Assembly: GCA_903813345.2 (NCBI GenBank)
Contig: CAIIXF020000009.1
Location: 16,889,759 to 16,953,758 of the forward strand
Length of the DNA: 64,000 bases
Direction: 5' to 3'
From: Owenia fusiformis
Taxonomy: Eukaryota; Annelida; Polychaeta; Sabellida; Oweniidae
The position numbers were made by a program, and so were the translations under genes. This document shows, piece by piece, positions 54,401 through 62,640 of this stretch (position 1 is its first letter; each line of letters opens with the position of its first letter). A model generated the notes under the pieces. It was given only the letters and a program-made list of their open reading frames with translations, made no database searches and was not told the DNA's origin.

Positions 54401-55935
54401 ACTCCAGTTTTTTCCGAAATCTACCGTAAAAACTCCAGTTTTTCAGAAATCGACCGTAAAAACTTCTGTTTTTTCAAAATCTACCGTAAAAACTCCCGTT
54501 TTTTCAGAATCTACTGAAAAACTCCCGTTTTTTCAGAAATCTACCGTAAAAACTCCAGTTTTTTCAGAAATCTACCGTAAAAACTCCTGTTTTTTTTAAA
54601 ATATACTGCAAAAACTCCTGTTTTTTCAAAACCTACCTCAAAAACTCCCCATTTTTAATGAAATCTTCCTTAAAAAAAGTCGTTTTTTAAAATGTACCGC
54701 GAAAAATACACATTTTTTTCAAAATTTACCGCAAAAACTCCCGTTTTTTAAATCTCCCATAAAAACTACCGTTTTTTTCAAAAATCTCCCGTAAAAGTAC
54801 CGCAATTTTTTTTAAACCCCCAAAAATTTTTCATTTTGGGTTGGCAAGTCTGTTGATTGCTCATGTTTCTATGTTACAGGTAGGATGTGCTAAGTATGCT
54901 ATATTGATTGCTAATGTTATGTTCCAGGTTGGATGTGCTAAGTACAGTATGCTATATTGATTGTTCATGTTATGTTACAGGTTGGATGTGTTGGTATGTG
55001 AATACTATAAACATGGCACACTGTCTAATGACACTTTGGTAGAAGGTGGCCATTTTGAAAAATGGCTGCCATTTTAACGTATTTTACTATAACTCGAAAA
55101 GTAGGGGAGCGATTTGTTCATATTTTGTATGTGAATACTTTAAGTATGGCACAGTGTCTAATGACACTTTTGGTAGAAGGTGGCCATTTTGAAAAATGGC
55201 TGCCATTTTTGCTATATACTTTGTTTGTAAAAATGCCAGCCATAACTGTTAGATGGGATTCGCTCATTTGGCGTTGCCGTTGTTCTGGTTCATGTTGTTA
55301 GGTTACAGGTTGGATGTGCTTAGAATGCTATACTGATTGTTCATGTTGTTATGTTACAGGTTGGATGTGCTAAAAATGCTATATTGATTGTTCATGTTGT
55401 TATGTGACAGGTTTGATGTGCTAAGAATGCTATATTGAATGTTCATGTTGTTATGTTACAGGTTGAATGTGCTTAGAATGCTATACTGATTGTTCATGTT
55501 GTTATGTTACAGGTTGGATGTGCTAAAAATGCTATATTGATTGTTCATGTTGTTATGTTACAGGTTGGATGTGCTAAGAATGCTATATTGATTGTTCATG
55601 TTGTTATGTTACAGGTTAGATGTTTGTTCATGTTACAGGTTGGATGTGCTAAGAATGCTATATTGATTGTTCATGTTGTTATGTTACAGGTTGGATGTGC
55701 TAAGAATGCTATATTGATTGTTCATGTTATTATGTTACAGGTTGGATGTGCTAAGAATGCTACATTGATTGCTCTTGTTCCTGGTACAGTGAAGCTGTCT
55801 ACAGAGTTTGTCAATCCTTATCCAGAGAGTCCTCTTTACCAGCCAGTTAAAGATGGTGTCATAATCAAAAAGACATTTGTACATGTATTACCAGATCCTC
55901 AACATCAAAGATTTAAGTTAAAATCAATGACTTGA
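39152..55935 (+). CDS. MRPL27: MRPL27, mitochondrial ribosomal protein bL27m (3 exons)
   Basis: bL27m is a large-subunit mitoribosome protein; its family sits near the peptidyl transferase centre. Exons 39152-39212, 47287-47459 and 55741-55935 join (phases 1, then 0) into 142 residues plus stop, close to the human 148. Exon 1 encodes a basic, hydrophobic, acid-free start (MAAPMFFKNLKLFSNIFKIQ) typical of mitochondrial presequences. Exon 2 has the L27 signature ASKKAGGSSRNKRKNTPGK, QQGNILCTQ and YYPGEN. Exon 3 continues VGCAKNATLIALVPG and ends KTFVHVLPDP...FKLKSMT. Intron 1 is 8.1 kb of inverted-repeat elements. Intron 2 is 8.3 kb and almost wholly a tandem array of the exon 3 acceptor junction plus insertions, so exon 3 could in principle start at an earlier in-frame copy; 55741 is chosen because it is the last acceptor and gives normal family length. 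It is head to head with EME1. Confidence 0.94.
39376..40803. repeat. Inverted-repeat element of CATGACCGTG words
   Basis: The left end TATCTGTTGCAAGACTAACGC and the right end GCGTTAGTCTTGCAATAGATA are inverse; both arms continue for about 150 bp (GGCGTAACCGTCACCATGTT). It hosts the TTAA element at 39781. In MRPL27 intron 1. Confidence 0.75.
39781..40416. mobile_element. TTAA-flanked element, GGTAGTTAAACAC ends
   Basis: TTAA at 39777-39780 and 40417-40420; inverted ends GGTAGTTAAACAC / GTGTTTAACTACC. The interior is tandem ~40-bp words such as CATGACCGTGACAATGTAAT and AGTATTGCAAGGCCTGGC. It sits inside a larger inverted repeat built from the same words. Confidence 0.8.
41405..44160. repeat. 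Large inverted repeat in MRPL27 intron 1
   Basis: Arms about 41405-41770 and 43720-44160 are inverse (shared GAGAGTTGATTGGTTGAAAC, TTGCAAAACTTGGAGTTATA read on opposite strands). The 6-bp-TSD element at 42188 lies between. No transposase identified. Confidence 0.75.
42188..42676. mobile_element. 6-bp-TSD hAT-like element, GTCACGCAAAT type
   Basis: Ends CAGGCCTGTCAAC and GTTGACAGCCCTG with perfect TAATAG on both sides (42182-42187, 42677-42682). The interior has repeated GTCACGCAAATACGC words on the left, TTGGCCAAAGGTGTTCAAA words on the right, and a run of 33 C at 42464-42496. In MRPL27 intron 1. Confidence 0.85.
44828..45928. mobile_element. Inverted-end element of CAGTTGTCCGAAACC words, 8-bp TSD
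   Basis: Left CCCAGTTGTCCGAAACCC, right inverse with an extra TTGACCCCCCC. AAAGACAC flanks both sides (44820-44827, 45929-45936). The ends are two to six copies of a ~15-bp word. The interior is AT-rich with a Lys-rich chance ORF. Confidence 0.7.
46196..46435. repeat. CATATCATAT-type AT-rich minisatellite
   Basis: Irregular tandem words CATATCATATATCATG for about 240 bp in MRPL27 intron 1. No unit boundary is stable. Confidence 0.8.
46930..47170 (+). repeat. Dispersed repeat ending in GGACAGAC tract
   Basis: Shares GAATAGGCGAACTTTTGAACC, ATAACTTAAAACAGGAATCC and GACAGACGGACAAGTGAGTG with 5280-5630 and parts of 60500-60900. The copy at 5630 and the one at 850 end in a hairpin (GCTCACCATGTGAGC). 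Confidence 0.6.
47287..47459 (+). CDS. MRPL27: MRPL27 exon 2 (bL27 signature)
   Basis: 173 nt between acceptor GGTTTCAG and donor GTAAGT. It carries the conserved Lys-Lys-x-Gly-Gly-Ser-Ser start of mature bL27 and ends at PGEN in phase 0. Confidence 0.95.
48964..49423. mobile_element. TA-flanked MITE inside the MRPL27 array
   Basis: Ends are GGGGTGAGACGA and its inverse TCGTCTCACCCC, each next to TA. The ends carry many copies of words like GATTCGAGTCGAATC. A truncated end of the same family is at about 52991-53028. No transposase seen. Confidence 0.7.
50382..51276 (+). mobile_element. Helitron/Helentron-like non-autonomous element, subfamily II
   Basis: The 5' end TCCCATCGAACGAAGTTCGG is followed by AGGGATATAG, itself an imperfect hairpin. 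The interior has ~120-bp repeats with GGCCATTTTTCAAAATGGCC and GAAAAGTAGTGGAGCGA. The 3' end has the small hairpin ACGCTTTGGCGT and terminates TTGTTCTGG. It sits in the 51-bp array, so the empty site is known: TT is found on both sides. A fragment of the same 3' end lies at about 55006-55286. Confidence 0.75.
51327..52824. mobile_element. 6-bp-TSD hAT-like element, CTCCCGTAAAA type (copy 1)
   Basis: Inverted ends CAGACTTGCCAACC / GGTTGGCAAGTCTG with TTGATT duplicated on both sides (51321-51326, 52825-52830); removing element plus one TTGATT restores the array unit. The interior is mostly ~30-bp tandem words of the form CTACCGTAAAAACTCCCGTT, plus a ~350-bp unique part around 51630-51990. No transposase. 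A second copy at 53355-54852 arose with the 2.0-kb duplication. Confidence 0.85.
53355..54852. mobile_element. 6-bp-TSD hAT-like element, CTCCCGTAAAA type (copy 2)
   Basis: Same ends, flanks and interior as the element 2028 bp upstream; it exists because of the segmental duplication, not a second insertion. Confidence 0.85.
55741..55935 (+). CDS. MRPL27: MRPL27 exon 3 with stop
   Basis: 64 codons plus TGA. The first ~10 codons (VGCAKNA...) are also the exon-like half of the 51-bp array upstream. From codon ~11 the sequence is unique and matches the bL27m C-terminus (KTFVHV). The reading frame is open back to about 55504 through earlier array copies. Confidence 0.93.
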   Translation, partial: VGCAKNATLIALVPGTVKLSTEFVNPYPESPLYQPVKDGVIIKKTFVHVLPDPQHQRFKLKSMT

Positions 55936-57229
55936 GCTGTATAAGTAATGGTATAAAAGAAGTGTTGTTTTACTTTTCAAAGGACATTTCATAATTTTAA
56001 ATTACACCAAATGAAAAACTATTTATTGGCATAAGGATTTCTGTGAATTGCTTTAATTTGGTGGTTTGATAACAACCTTCAAAATAAATCTCCGCCAACT
56101 TTTGAAAATGAAATGCCCAGTAATTTTCGTCCAGTGCCTTTTTCATGCATTGCCTTAAACATTAAAACTTTGGTTAAAAACTTGATTATATCATGGCTAT
56201 ATTGTCAATTTTTAACTATTTACAAAGATCTAAAGAGTTAGATAGTAGTCTAGATAAAACAATCTGATACCAGTAAAGATGAAATTGTGTTATCGGTGGT
56301 AAGCTGTGAAGTGAGTATTACAATTGATGATGGTAAATTATCCAAATTGAATAGTAGCTAAAATTTGCCCAATTTTCCAAATTCAATAGCACCAAATGAA
56401 AGCAATTCACAATACAAGATGGACAGATGAACTAAACTCAGTCTGTGGATGCCATTACCTTGCTGTGACATATTTAGTGACATATTTTAAATCAACACAC
56501 TGCATTATACATGTTATATAGAACACTGACTATGTAGCAAATACCATGTGTCAAATGTTTGGTTTTCCACATTAAAACTTTAAATTAAACATTTGCAAAG
56601 ATAACATAATAAACTATTTGTTGCTATTTATTGAAGTATGTGTTTATTCATTTTTTCAAGTACACTTCAAGTAATCAGGCATCTGATTCATTTGGATGAT
56701 TTTAAAAATTGTCGAATGAAAATTCCATCTCAAGGAACTAGAAGACACGCAGTAAATGGTACTTGAAGAGCAAAACACCAACTAGATTGATACTGTCTTA
56801 TCCTTGAGAGTTCAACAAGCCACACAACATAAATTGCATGTTTAATGGTCATCATGTAATTTATTCAGCACATAATCAGTTGTAGACACTAATCTGCCAA
56901 TAATATTAGTATGTTCTTATTACTTTGCTTGGAAATGAAAAATATTTGTGAAAAAATGTCCACACATTTATAAAGCAGTGGCCATCTTCGAAAATATTTT
57001 TGCATAAATCAATTTACTAATATCCATACATCTTTCAACCAAATATAAAGAAAATCTATCCACTAGTATTCAAGTTATTTTCTGGTTGGACAGACTGACA
57101 GACATTCTTGGGATAATTATTAACAATCATCATTTCATTCTTTTTAAATTTCAAAATGTCATACTAGAATGTACATTGGAATTCGATTTCAATTCTGATA
57201 CTAGCAGATTAATTTGACAAGATTCATTA
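55936..57229. other. MRPL27 3' flank, no gene seen
   Basis: AT-rich sequence with one candidate polyadenylation signal. No ORF with similarity and no clear repeat structure; 56940-57120 looks like a decayed dispersed repeat ending GGACAGACTGACAGAC. Confidence 0.5.
56083..56088 (+). promoter_or_regulatory. Candidate MRPL27 polyadenylation signal
   Basis: AATAAA 148 bp after the MRPL27 stop codon, at a usual distance for a short 3' UTR. No other evidence. Confidence 0.45.
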
Positions 57230-59139
57230 TCCCACCAAACGAAGTTTGTAGGGATATAGAGAAGCCGTCCATCAGTGTTCGCTCGTCCATTTGTTTGTCC
57301 GAACCATAACTCAAATACCGGTTAATGGATTTGATTCAAATTTTATAAGATTATGCCTTATCGGTGTAGGACCTCTGCCCAAGAAGGAATTTTCAATATG
57401 GTTGCCTAATTCAAATGGCCGCCATTTTTTCATAAAAAAGTAATCTTTGATAACTCAAAAACCAGTGAACAGATTAGGTTAAAATTTAATATGCTGATAC
57501 CTAGGAACATAGTAGCTCTGTTTAAGTAAGAATTTCCAAGATGGCAGCTGAATTTCAAAATGGCCCCCGTTTTTCATAAAAAGATAATCTTTGACAACTC
57601 ATACCAGTGAACAGATTTTATATGCTGATGTCTAGGGACACAGTACTTTTCAAGATGGCAACTAAATTTCAAAATGGCCACCATTTTCCGTAGAAAAACA
57701 TAATTTTTGATAGATCAAATACCAGTGAGTGGTTTTGGCCCAGATTTTAGATGCTGATGCCTAGGGACACAGTAGCTCTGTTCAAGAAAGAATATTCAAG
57801 ATGGTGGCTGAATTGCAAAACTGCCGCCATTTTTCGTAACAAGAAAATGCAGCAAAACTCCTCGAGTCGAGGTCTCCAAGTCAAAAAATCCCCGACCCTC
57901 TTATCTGTTGATTATCCTGTTTATAACTGATTCAAGAGCGTTGCACTGAACGAACCTATATGTCAATTTGTTATTTGTTTAGTTGTTGGTTGGGTAACAT
58001 GTTTATGACGTCACAAATGATGCGAAGAATCTTTAAACCAATCAGTGAAGTCTATGTTAATTGTTTGTTTAGTTGTTGATGCGGCAATACGTGTCTGACG
58101 TCACAGGTGATTGCATCATATTCCAGTCACGCCATTTTACGACATTGCATAATTTTAGCTGATTTTGGCTTCATTTCACTTTATTTGAAAGACTTTTAAA
58201 AATATAATAATGAGTCAGTATTTTTTCTAATAAATATTAATATTTGAATTTGAGTTCAAAGTTCGAAAATTTGATCAACTGATTGAAATCACATTTTAAA
58301 GAGGTGAAGAAGTGAATAATTACAGGAGCAAACGTGATCAATGGTTCGAGGTCTCCCGCAAAGTAGTCGCTACGCTCCTACTTCGCGCTGCCTTCGGCAG
58401 AGGAGACCTCGAAAAAACAACAACATAATCTTTGATAACTCAAATGCCAATTAATGGATTTGGTTCAAATTTTATATGTCAATGCCAATGAACAGAGGAG
58501 CTCTGCAGAAGACAATTTCAAGATGGCGGTTAAATTTCAAAATGGCTGCCATTTTGTTTAAAAAACGTAATCTTTGATAACTAAAATATCAGTGGATGGA
58601 TTTAGTTCAAATTTTAGTTGCTGATGCCTAGGGACAAATGAACTCTTTTGAGAGGACGTTTTGCAGATGACAGCTGAATTTCAAAATGGCCTCATTTTTC
58701 GTAAAAATGTTATCTTTGATATATCAAATACCAGTGGATGGATTTGATTTTATATGCTAATGCTTAGAGATAAAAGGGGTCTGCTCAAGAAGTTATTTCC
58801 ATGATGGCTGCTATTTATCAAAATGGCTGCAATTTGTCGTTAAAAATGTAATCTTTGATAGCTCAACTATCAGTAGATAGATTTGGTTGAAATTTTATAT
58901 GGTGCTAATTACTGAACTAAGGACAAAGGAGCTCTGCTCAAGAAAAATTTCAAGATGGCAATCAAATTTTATTAAAATGGCTGCCATTTTTTAAAAAATA
59001 CCAGTGGATTTATTTGGTTCAATTTGGTTTGTATGGTCATATGCTCTGTTCAAGAAGAAATTTTCAAGATGGCCACTAAATATCAAGTATGTTTTGTTCA
59101 GTTGGATTTGCTACTCCGTGGAGTTGCTCTTATTTTTGG
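57230..59139 (+). mobile_element. Helitron-like subfamily I, near full length, with insertion
   Basis: Starts TCCCACCAAACGAAGTTTG at 57230 and reaches the 3' hairpin ACTCCGTGGAGT at about 59110-59121. About eight diverged monomers. An element bounded by CGAGGTCTCC / GGAGACCTCG (57867-58412) is inserted in it. Confidence 0.72.
57867..58412. mobile_element. Inverted-end element CGAGGTCTCC
   Basis: Ends TCGAGGTCTCC and GGAGACCTCGA. It contains two diverged direct repeats with TGACGTCACA (about 57965-58110) and a palindromic tract GTAGTCGCTACGCTCC near the right end. Superfamily unknown. Confidence 0.55.
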
Positions 59140-59945
59140 ACACTTATATTTGAAAAACAGAAAAATGGTACGAGAAACCAAAAATGGTCTTTATAAGGAA
59201 CACAATAAAAACAAGGCACATGGTCATGACGTGAATGAGAGCGCAACAACGAAAAACCTTCAAAATGGCCACCAGAAAACAAGATGGCTGCCCAAAAGTT
59301 ATTTAGCTCTAGAACTTGATATCTATCATGTGTGTGAAATCTGATCTGACGAGCGGTTTTCCGGATATGGTGATGACAAGGTTCATCGAAAAACCTTCAT
59401 AATGGCCACCAGAAGACAAGATGGCCACCCAAATGTTTATCAGCTATAGAACTTGATATTGTCTATCAGATGTGCAAATTTGGAGAAAATCCGATGAGCG
59501 GTTTTCCTGAAATGGCAAGATTTATTGAGAAACCTTCAAAATGGCCACCAGAAAACAAGATAGCCTCCTAAAAGTTAATCAGCTCTAGAACTTGATATCC
59601 TCTATCAGGTGTGCAAATTTGGAGAAAATCCGATGAGCGGTTTTCCTGAAATGGCAATCAGCTCTAGAACTTGATATCCTCTATCATGTGTGCGAATTTG
59701 GAGAAAATCCGATGAGCAGGTTTCCTGAAATGGCAATGACAAGATTTATCTAAAAACCTTCAAATTGGCTGAAGTAAAACAAGATGGCCACCCAAAAGTT
59801 AATCAGCTTTAAAACTTGATATCCTCAATAAAGTGTGCGAGTTTGGAGAAGATCCGATGAGCGGTTTACCTGAAATCGCAATGACAAAAATGGGATAACC
59901 ACGACAACGCTCACTTTGTCATCATGACAACTATATCCCATCGAT
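59140..59945. repeat. Tandem ~110-145-bp repeats downstream of NTHL1
   Basis: Four to five diverged units share GAGAAAATCCGATGAGCGG, AAATGGCCACCAGAAAACAA and CAGCTCTAGAACTTGATATC. No coding signal; intergenic between MRPL27 and NTHL1. Confidence 0.65.
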
Positions 59946-60066
59946 GGTGTGATAAAAACTGAGAAAAAATGCAGAAAGGACAATGCAGAAAAAGTGAAAA
60001 CACAAGGTTTGACCTAGATCTTGAGTTTTGACCATATCGGTAGATTTAAGAAGAAAACTGGCAATA

Positions 60067-60412
60067 TTGACAATGCTTTATCTAGAAGTAGCACTACATT
60101 ACGCTGACAGTGATCATAGTTTGTTGACTTTTTGTCAGTGAGTCATTTTTGCAGCAGCACTCCATGTTGACAGAGCTCATTGTTGACTGTTACAGTGTTA
60201 TATCTTGAAGTAGCTTTACAATGGTGACAGAGTTCATTATTTGTTGACTATGTCACAATGTTGCATCTTGCAGCAGCAATAACATGGTGACAAAGCTCAT
60301 TGTGTTGACTGTTACAGTTATATTTAAAAGTAGCTGTACCATGATGAAAGAGTTCATTGTTTGTTGACAAGATTATATCTAGTGGAAGCTCTACCATGAG
60401 GACAAAGTCTAT
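60067..60412. repeat. Degenerate ~57-bp tandem repeat at the NTHL1 3' end
   Basis: About six diverged units share words such as GTAGCWxTACCATG, GACAAAGYTCATTG and TTGTTGACTGTTACAG. The rightmost unit (about 60360-60412) is the end of the NTHL1 coding sequence and its stop; the others run downstream of the gene. Boundaries are approximate. Confidence 0.7.
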
Positions 60413-60504
60413 TGTTTAGGCAAGTTATGCATTTAGGGTTTACAGGAAGGCATGTCTGTTGGCCAAATCCCACCAGAAGTCCATTAGTTTCTCTCCAAAG
60501 GTCT
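60354..60504 (-). CDS. NTHL1: NTHL1 last exon (4Fe-4S loop) with stop
   Basis: 151 nt from acceptor TTTCCAG to TGA. The exon contains all four cluster cysteines ([17 protein letters not shown]). The last ~14 codons are made of one copy of the neighbouring ~57-bp repeat. Confidence 0.93.
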
Positions 60505-62426
60505 CTGGAAATAAAATCAGAAACAAAATAACTTAATGGGAATCCTATCAACTCAGGTTTTAAAATGTGGCACTATTATTGTCTGACAGAGAGACAGATG
60601 GACAACTAATGTGATAACTAAAATGGCTGACGATATACTAGTGGATCTTTCCCATTATTTACAAAACAAGATTATCTCACAAGACTTCTGTTAACAGTGA
60701 CATAGGTTTTTAGAATGCAGGACACTTGAAATTATTTATAAAACCACTGAAAATAGGAGAGCTTTTTAACCAGAACTCATAGAGGGATTTCAGCATTGAT
60801 TAGAAGAGGAACCAAAATAACTTAGACAGGAATCCTATCGACCCAGGTTTTAAAACATAGCCCTATTGCTGACTGACAGAAAGACAGAAGGACAAACCAA
60901 AAGAATGGTCAACAATAAAATAAATTCACTGTCAAATGACCTTTTGTTGAAATATAAAAGCTTCAAACGATTGCTTAACTCATTGCTGACCAACCCCGAG
61001 ATATCTCTGGGTGCTGTCCAATAATTGTCACACAATTTGTACCAATAATCTTGACAAATATTGTTGCGGTTACTAGGGGAATATGGTTGGGTGCAATTGA
61101 AATATATTGTCATTGGCTTCACAATGGCATAACACATAGCACAGAGGGTGTTAATACAGTCCATTTTATGCTAATATGAAAACATTCTATCTTGCTAAAT
61201 TTTTCATCAAAATGGCCGGTCACCAACAGAAAACCTCCAAAATATGTAGCTTTGGCCAGCAATGAGTTAAGGTTTTAAGCCTTAGACTCAGTGCAATGTA
61301 GAATGACCACTGAAGGTGTTGCTTTCCAAAATTTGCATGAGATGCGCAACATCGAGTGATCATTTTAGGAAATGACACCTGAAAGTAATGGTCATTCCAC
61401 AATGCATTGAGTCTTGGGCTTAAATTTTTTTCACACATTGAAGATAAGAAATCAGAAGAAAGAACAAACTTTCAATGAAACTTTTTGCAAAGGTCAAGTT
61501 GGCAAAGCATCAATTTCAATCTGTAGTCAAGTAAAGTTGTCACCTTCACAACCACATAAGGAATGACCTTGGATGCGGTGATTTAAGGATTTAAGCCCTG
61601 GACTCAGTGCAATGTGGACTGAATCATTCTTCAAAAAGGTGTTATTTCAACCTTTGCATGAGATGCACAGCATGCACAGTGAAGTTTAGGAAATAAACCT
61701 GAGTGGAATGAATCAGCCAAATTGCCTCAAGTCTTAGGCTAAAATTCTTTTCACAGATTGCAAAATATTTTCTACGAAATTGCTAAAAGAACATATTATC
61801 AATGAAACTTTGTTCAAAGGTTAAGTTGGCAAACCATCAATTTTAATCTGAAGAGACAAGTTGTCACCTTCACATCCATTCAACGAATTACCTTGGGTTG
61901 CGATTGTTGGATATATAATGCAGTGCGGTTATATGAAATACTGTGTTGGGATTGGCTGGAATCGGACACTCCTTGCCTAGCTATTTGTGAATAGCTATAT
62001 AATGCACTTCAGTTATATAAAATAGTGTGTTCGGATTGGCTGTAATCGGACACACCTTGCCACCTTAATTAAAGATTTTATCGTTCAAAAACTTTTTTTT
62101 ATGAATTTGTCCGATATCTGCTTAAATATGGTACGTATATTTGTGTTGCTTGTTAAATTACAAAATAGGTAGGGTAAAGAATATGTCAGAGTCGCTTGAT
62201 CTCGTCCCAGAAGCAATATTTTGTCATTCCAATCGCCTAGAATTGAAAAAAGCTTACCTTGGAAGCCAGTCTTCAAGGGCAACTCTGGTTTCTTCTGGTT
62301 GTTTTGTTGGCTTCTTCACCCAGCCTAACCTGTTGCTGATCCTATGTACATGTATATCCACCCCTATGCCAGTGACCTTATTCCAGGCCACCATCATAAC
62401 TATGTGAGCCATCTTCGGGCCAACAC
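60354..62426 (-). CDS. NTHL1: NTHL1, endonuclease III-like glycosylase, last two exons
   Basis: NTHL1 is a bifunctional DNA glycosylase/AP lyase that removes oxidised pyrimidines in base excision repair, in nucleus and mitochondria. Exon 62426-62258 encodes the helix-hairpin-helix [15 protein letters not shown] with the catalytic Lys, and [14 protein letters not shown] with the catalytic Asp. Exon 60504-60354 encodes [18 protein letters not shown] and the Cys ligands of the 4Fe-4S cluster, spaced C-x6-C-x2-C-x5-C. Phases 1 and 2 match across the 1753-nt intron. Compared with human NTHL1 and E. coli Nth, the residue after the catalytic Asp is Ile instead of the usual Thr. The last exon ends with a non-conserved tail ([14 protein letters not shown]) that lies in a tandem repeat. 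Upstream exons were not found to 64000. Confidence 0.94.
60505..62257 (-). repeat. NTHL1 intron with two tandem duplications
   Basis: Positions about 61260-61590 and 61590-61910 are two diverged copies of a ~325-bp segment (shared ACTCAGTGCAATGT, TTTGCATGAGATGC, AAGTTGGCAAA). Positions about 61920-62060 hold two ~75-bp copies with GGATTGGCTG and ATCGGACAC. 60540-60900 holds fragments of a GGACAGA-type dispersed repeat. Confidence 0.65.
62258..62426 (-). CDS. NTHL1: NTHL1 penultimate exon (HhH and catalytic Asp)
   Basis: 169 nt, acceptor GTCTCTCAG and donor GTAAGC. It enters in phase 1 so that Gly-Val-Gly-Pro-Lys is complete, and leaves in phase 2 inside the Arg of LPR. Confidence 0.94.
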
Positions 62427-62640
62427 CTGAGAGACAAAAACAACCAGTTAACAACAGGTAGAATCAAGTTTTGACAATTGTCCTCTGAATTATAGAGTTC
62501 CAATTTTAAAGCTTATATATAACATGTGTTTAGGGATAGCCTGTATCTGATCATCATTTCCAGTATTAATATCACAGAGAATTGTAAATATATAAATAAG
62601 AATTTAAAATATATACATTGAGAAGAGATTTAATGTAAAA

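Larger units (their letters stand above)
51010..55005 (+). repeat. Near-identical tandem duplication, 2 x ~1.97 kb
   Basis: Positions 51010-52977 recur at 53038-55005 with a constant offset of 2028 and only single-T indels in homopolymers (for example near 52200 and 52745). Each copy contains part of a Helitron-like element, a complete 6-bp-TSD element and a few 51-bp array units. Sixty bases of other sequence lie between. Confidence 0.93.
47466..55740 (+). repeat. 51-bp tandem array derived from the MRPL27 exon 3 acceptor, with insertions
   Basis: The unit is the end of the intron (TTGTTATGTTACAG) plus the start of exon 3 (GTTGGATGTGCTAAGAATGC, then TATATTGATTGTTCATG). Main blocks are 47520-48962, 49426-50381 and 55287-55740, with a few units near 52850-52975 and 54880-55005; the count by eye is 55-60. 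Variants after the AG are GTTGGA, GTAGAA, GTAGGA and GTTTGA. The unit is 17 codons and often open. Interrupters: a TA-flanked element (48964-49423), a Helitron-like element, 6-bp-TSD elements and a 2.0-kb duplication. The array begins within a few bases of the exon 2 donor. Confidence 0.93.

Noticed and set aside
60850-61164. 104-residue minus-strand ORF in the NTHL1 intron
   Set aside because: It overlaps a GGACAGA-type dispersed repeat and shows no NTHL1 or other similarity.
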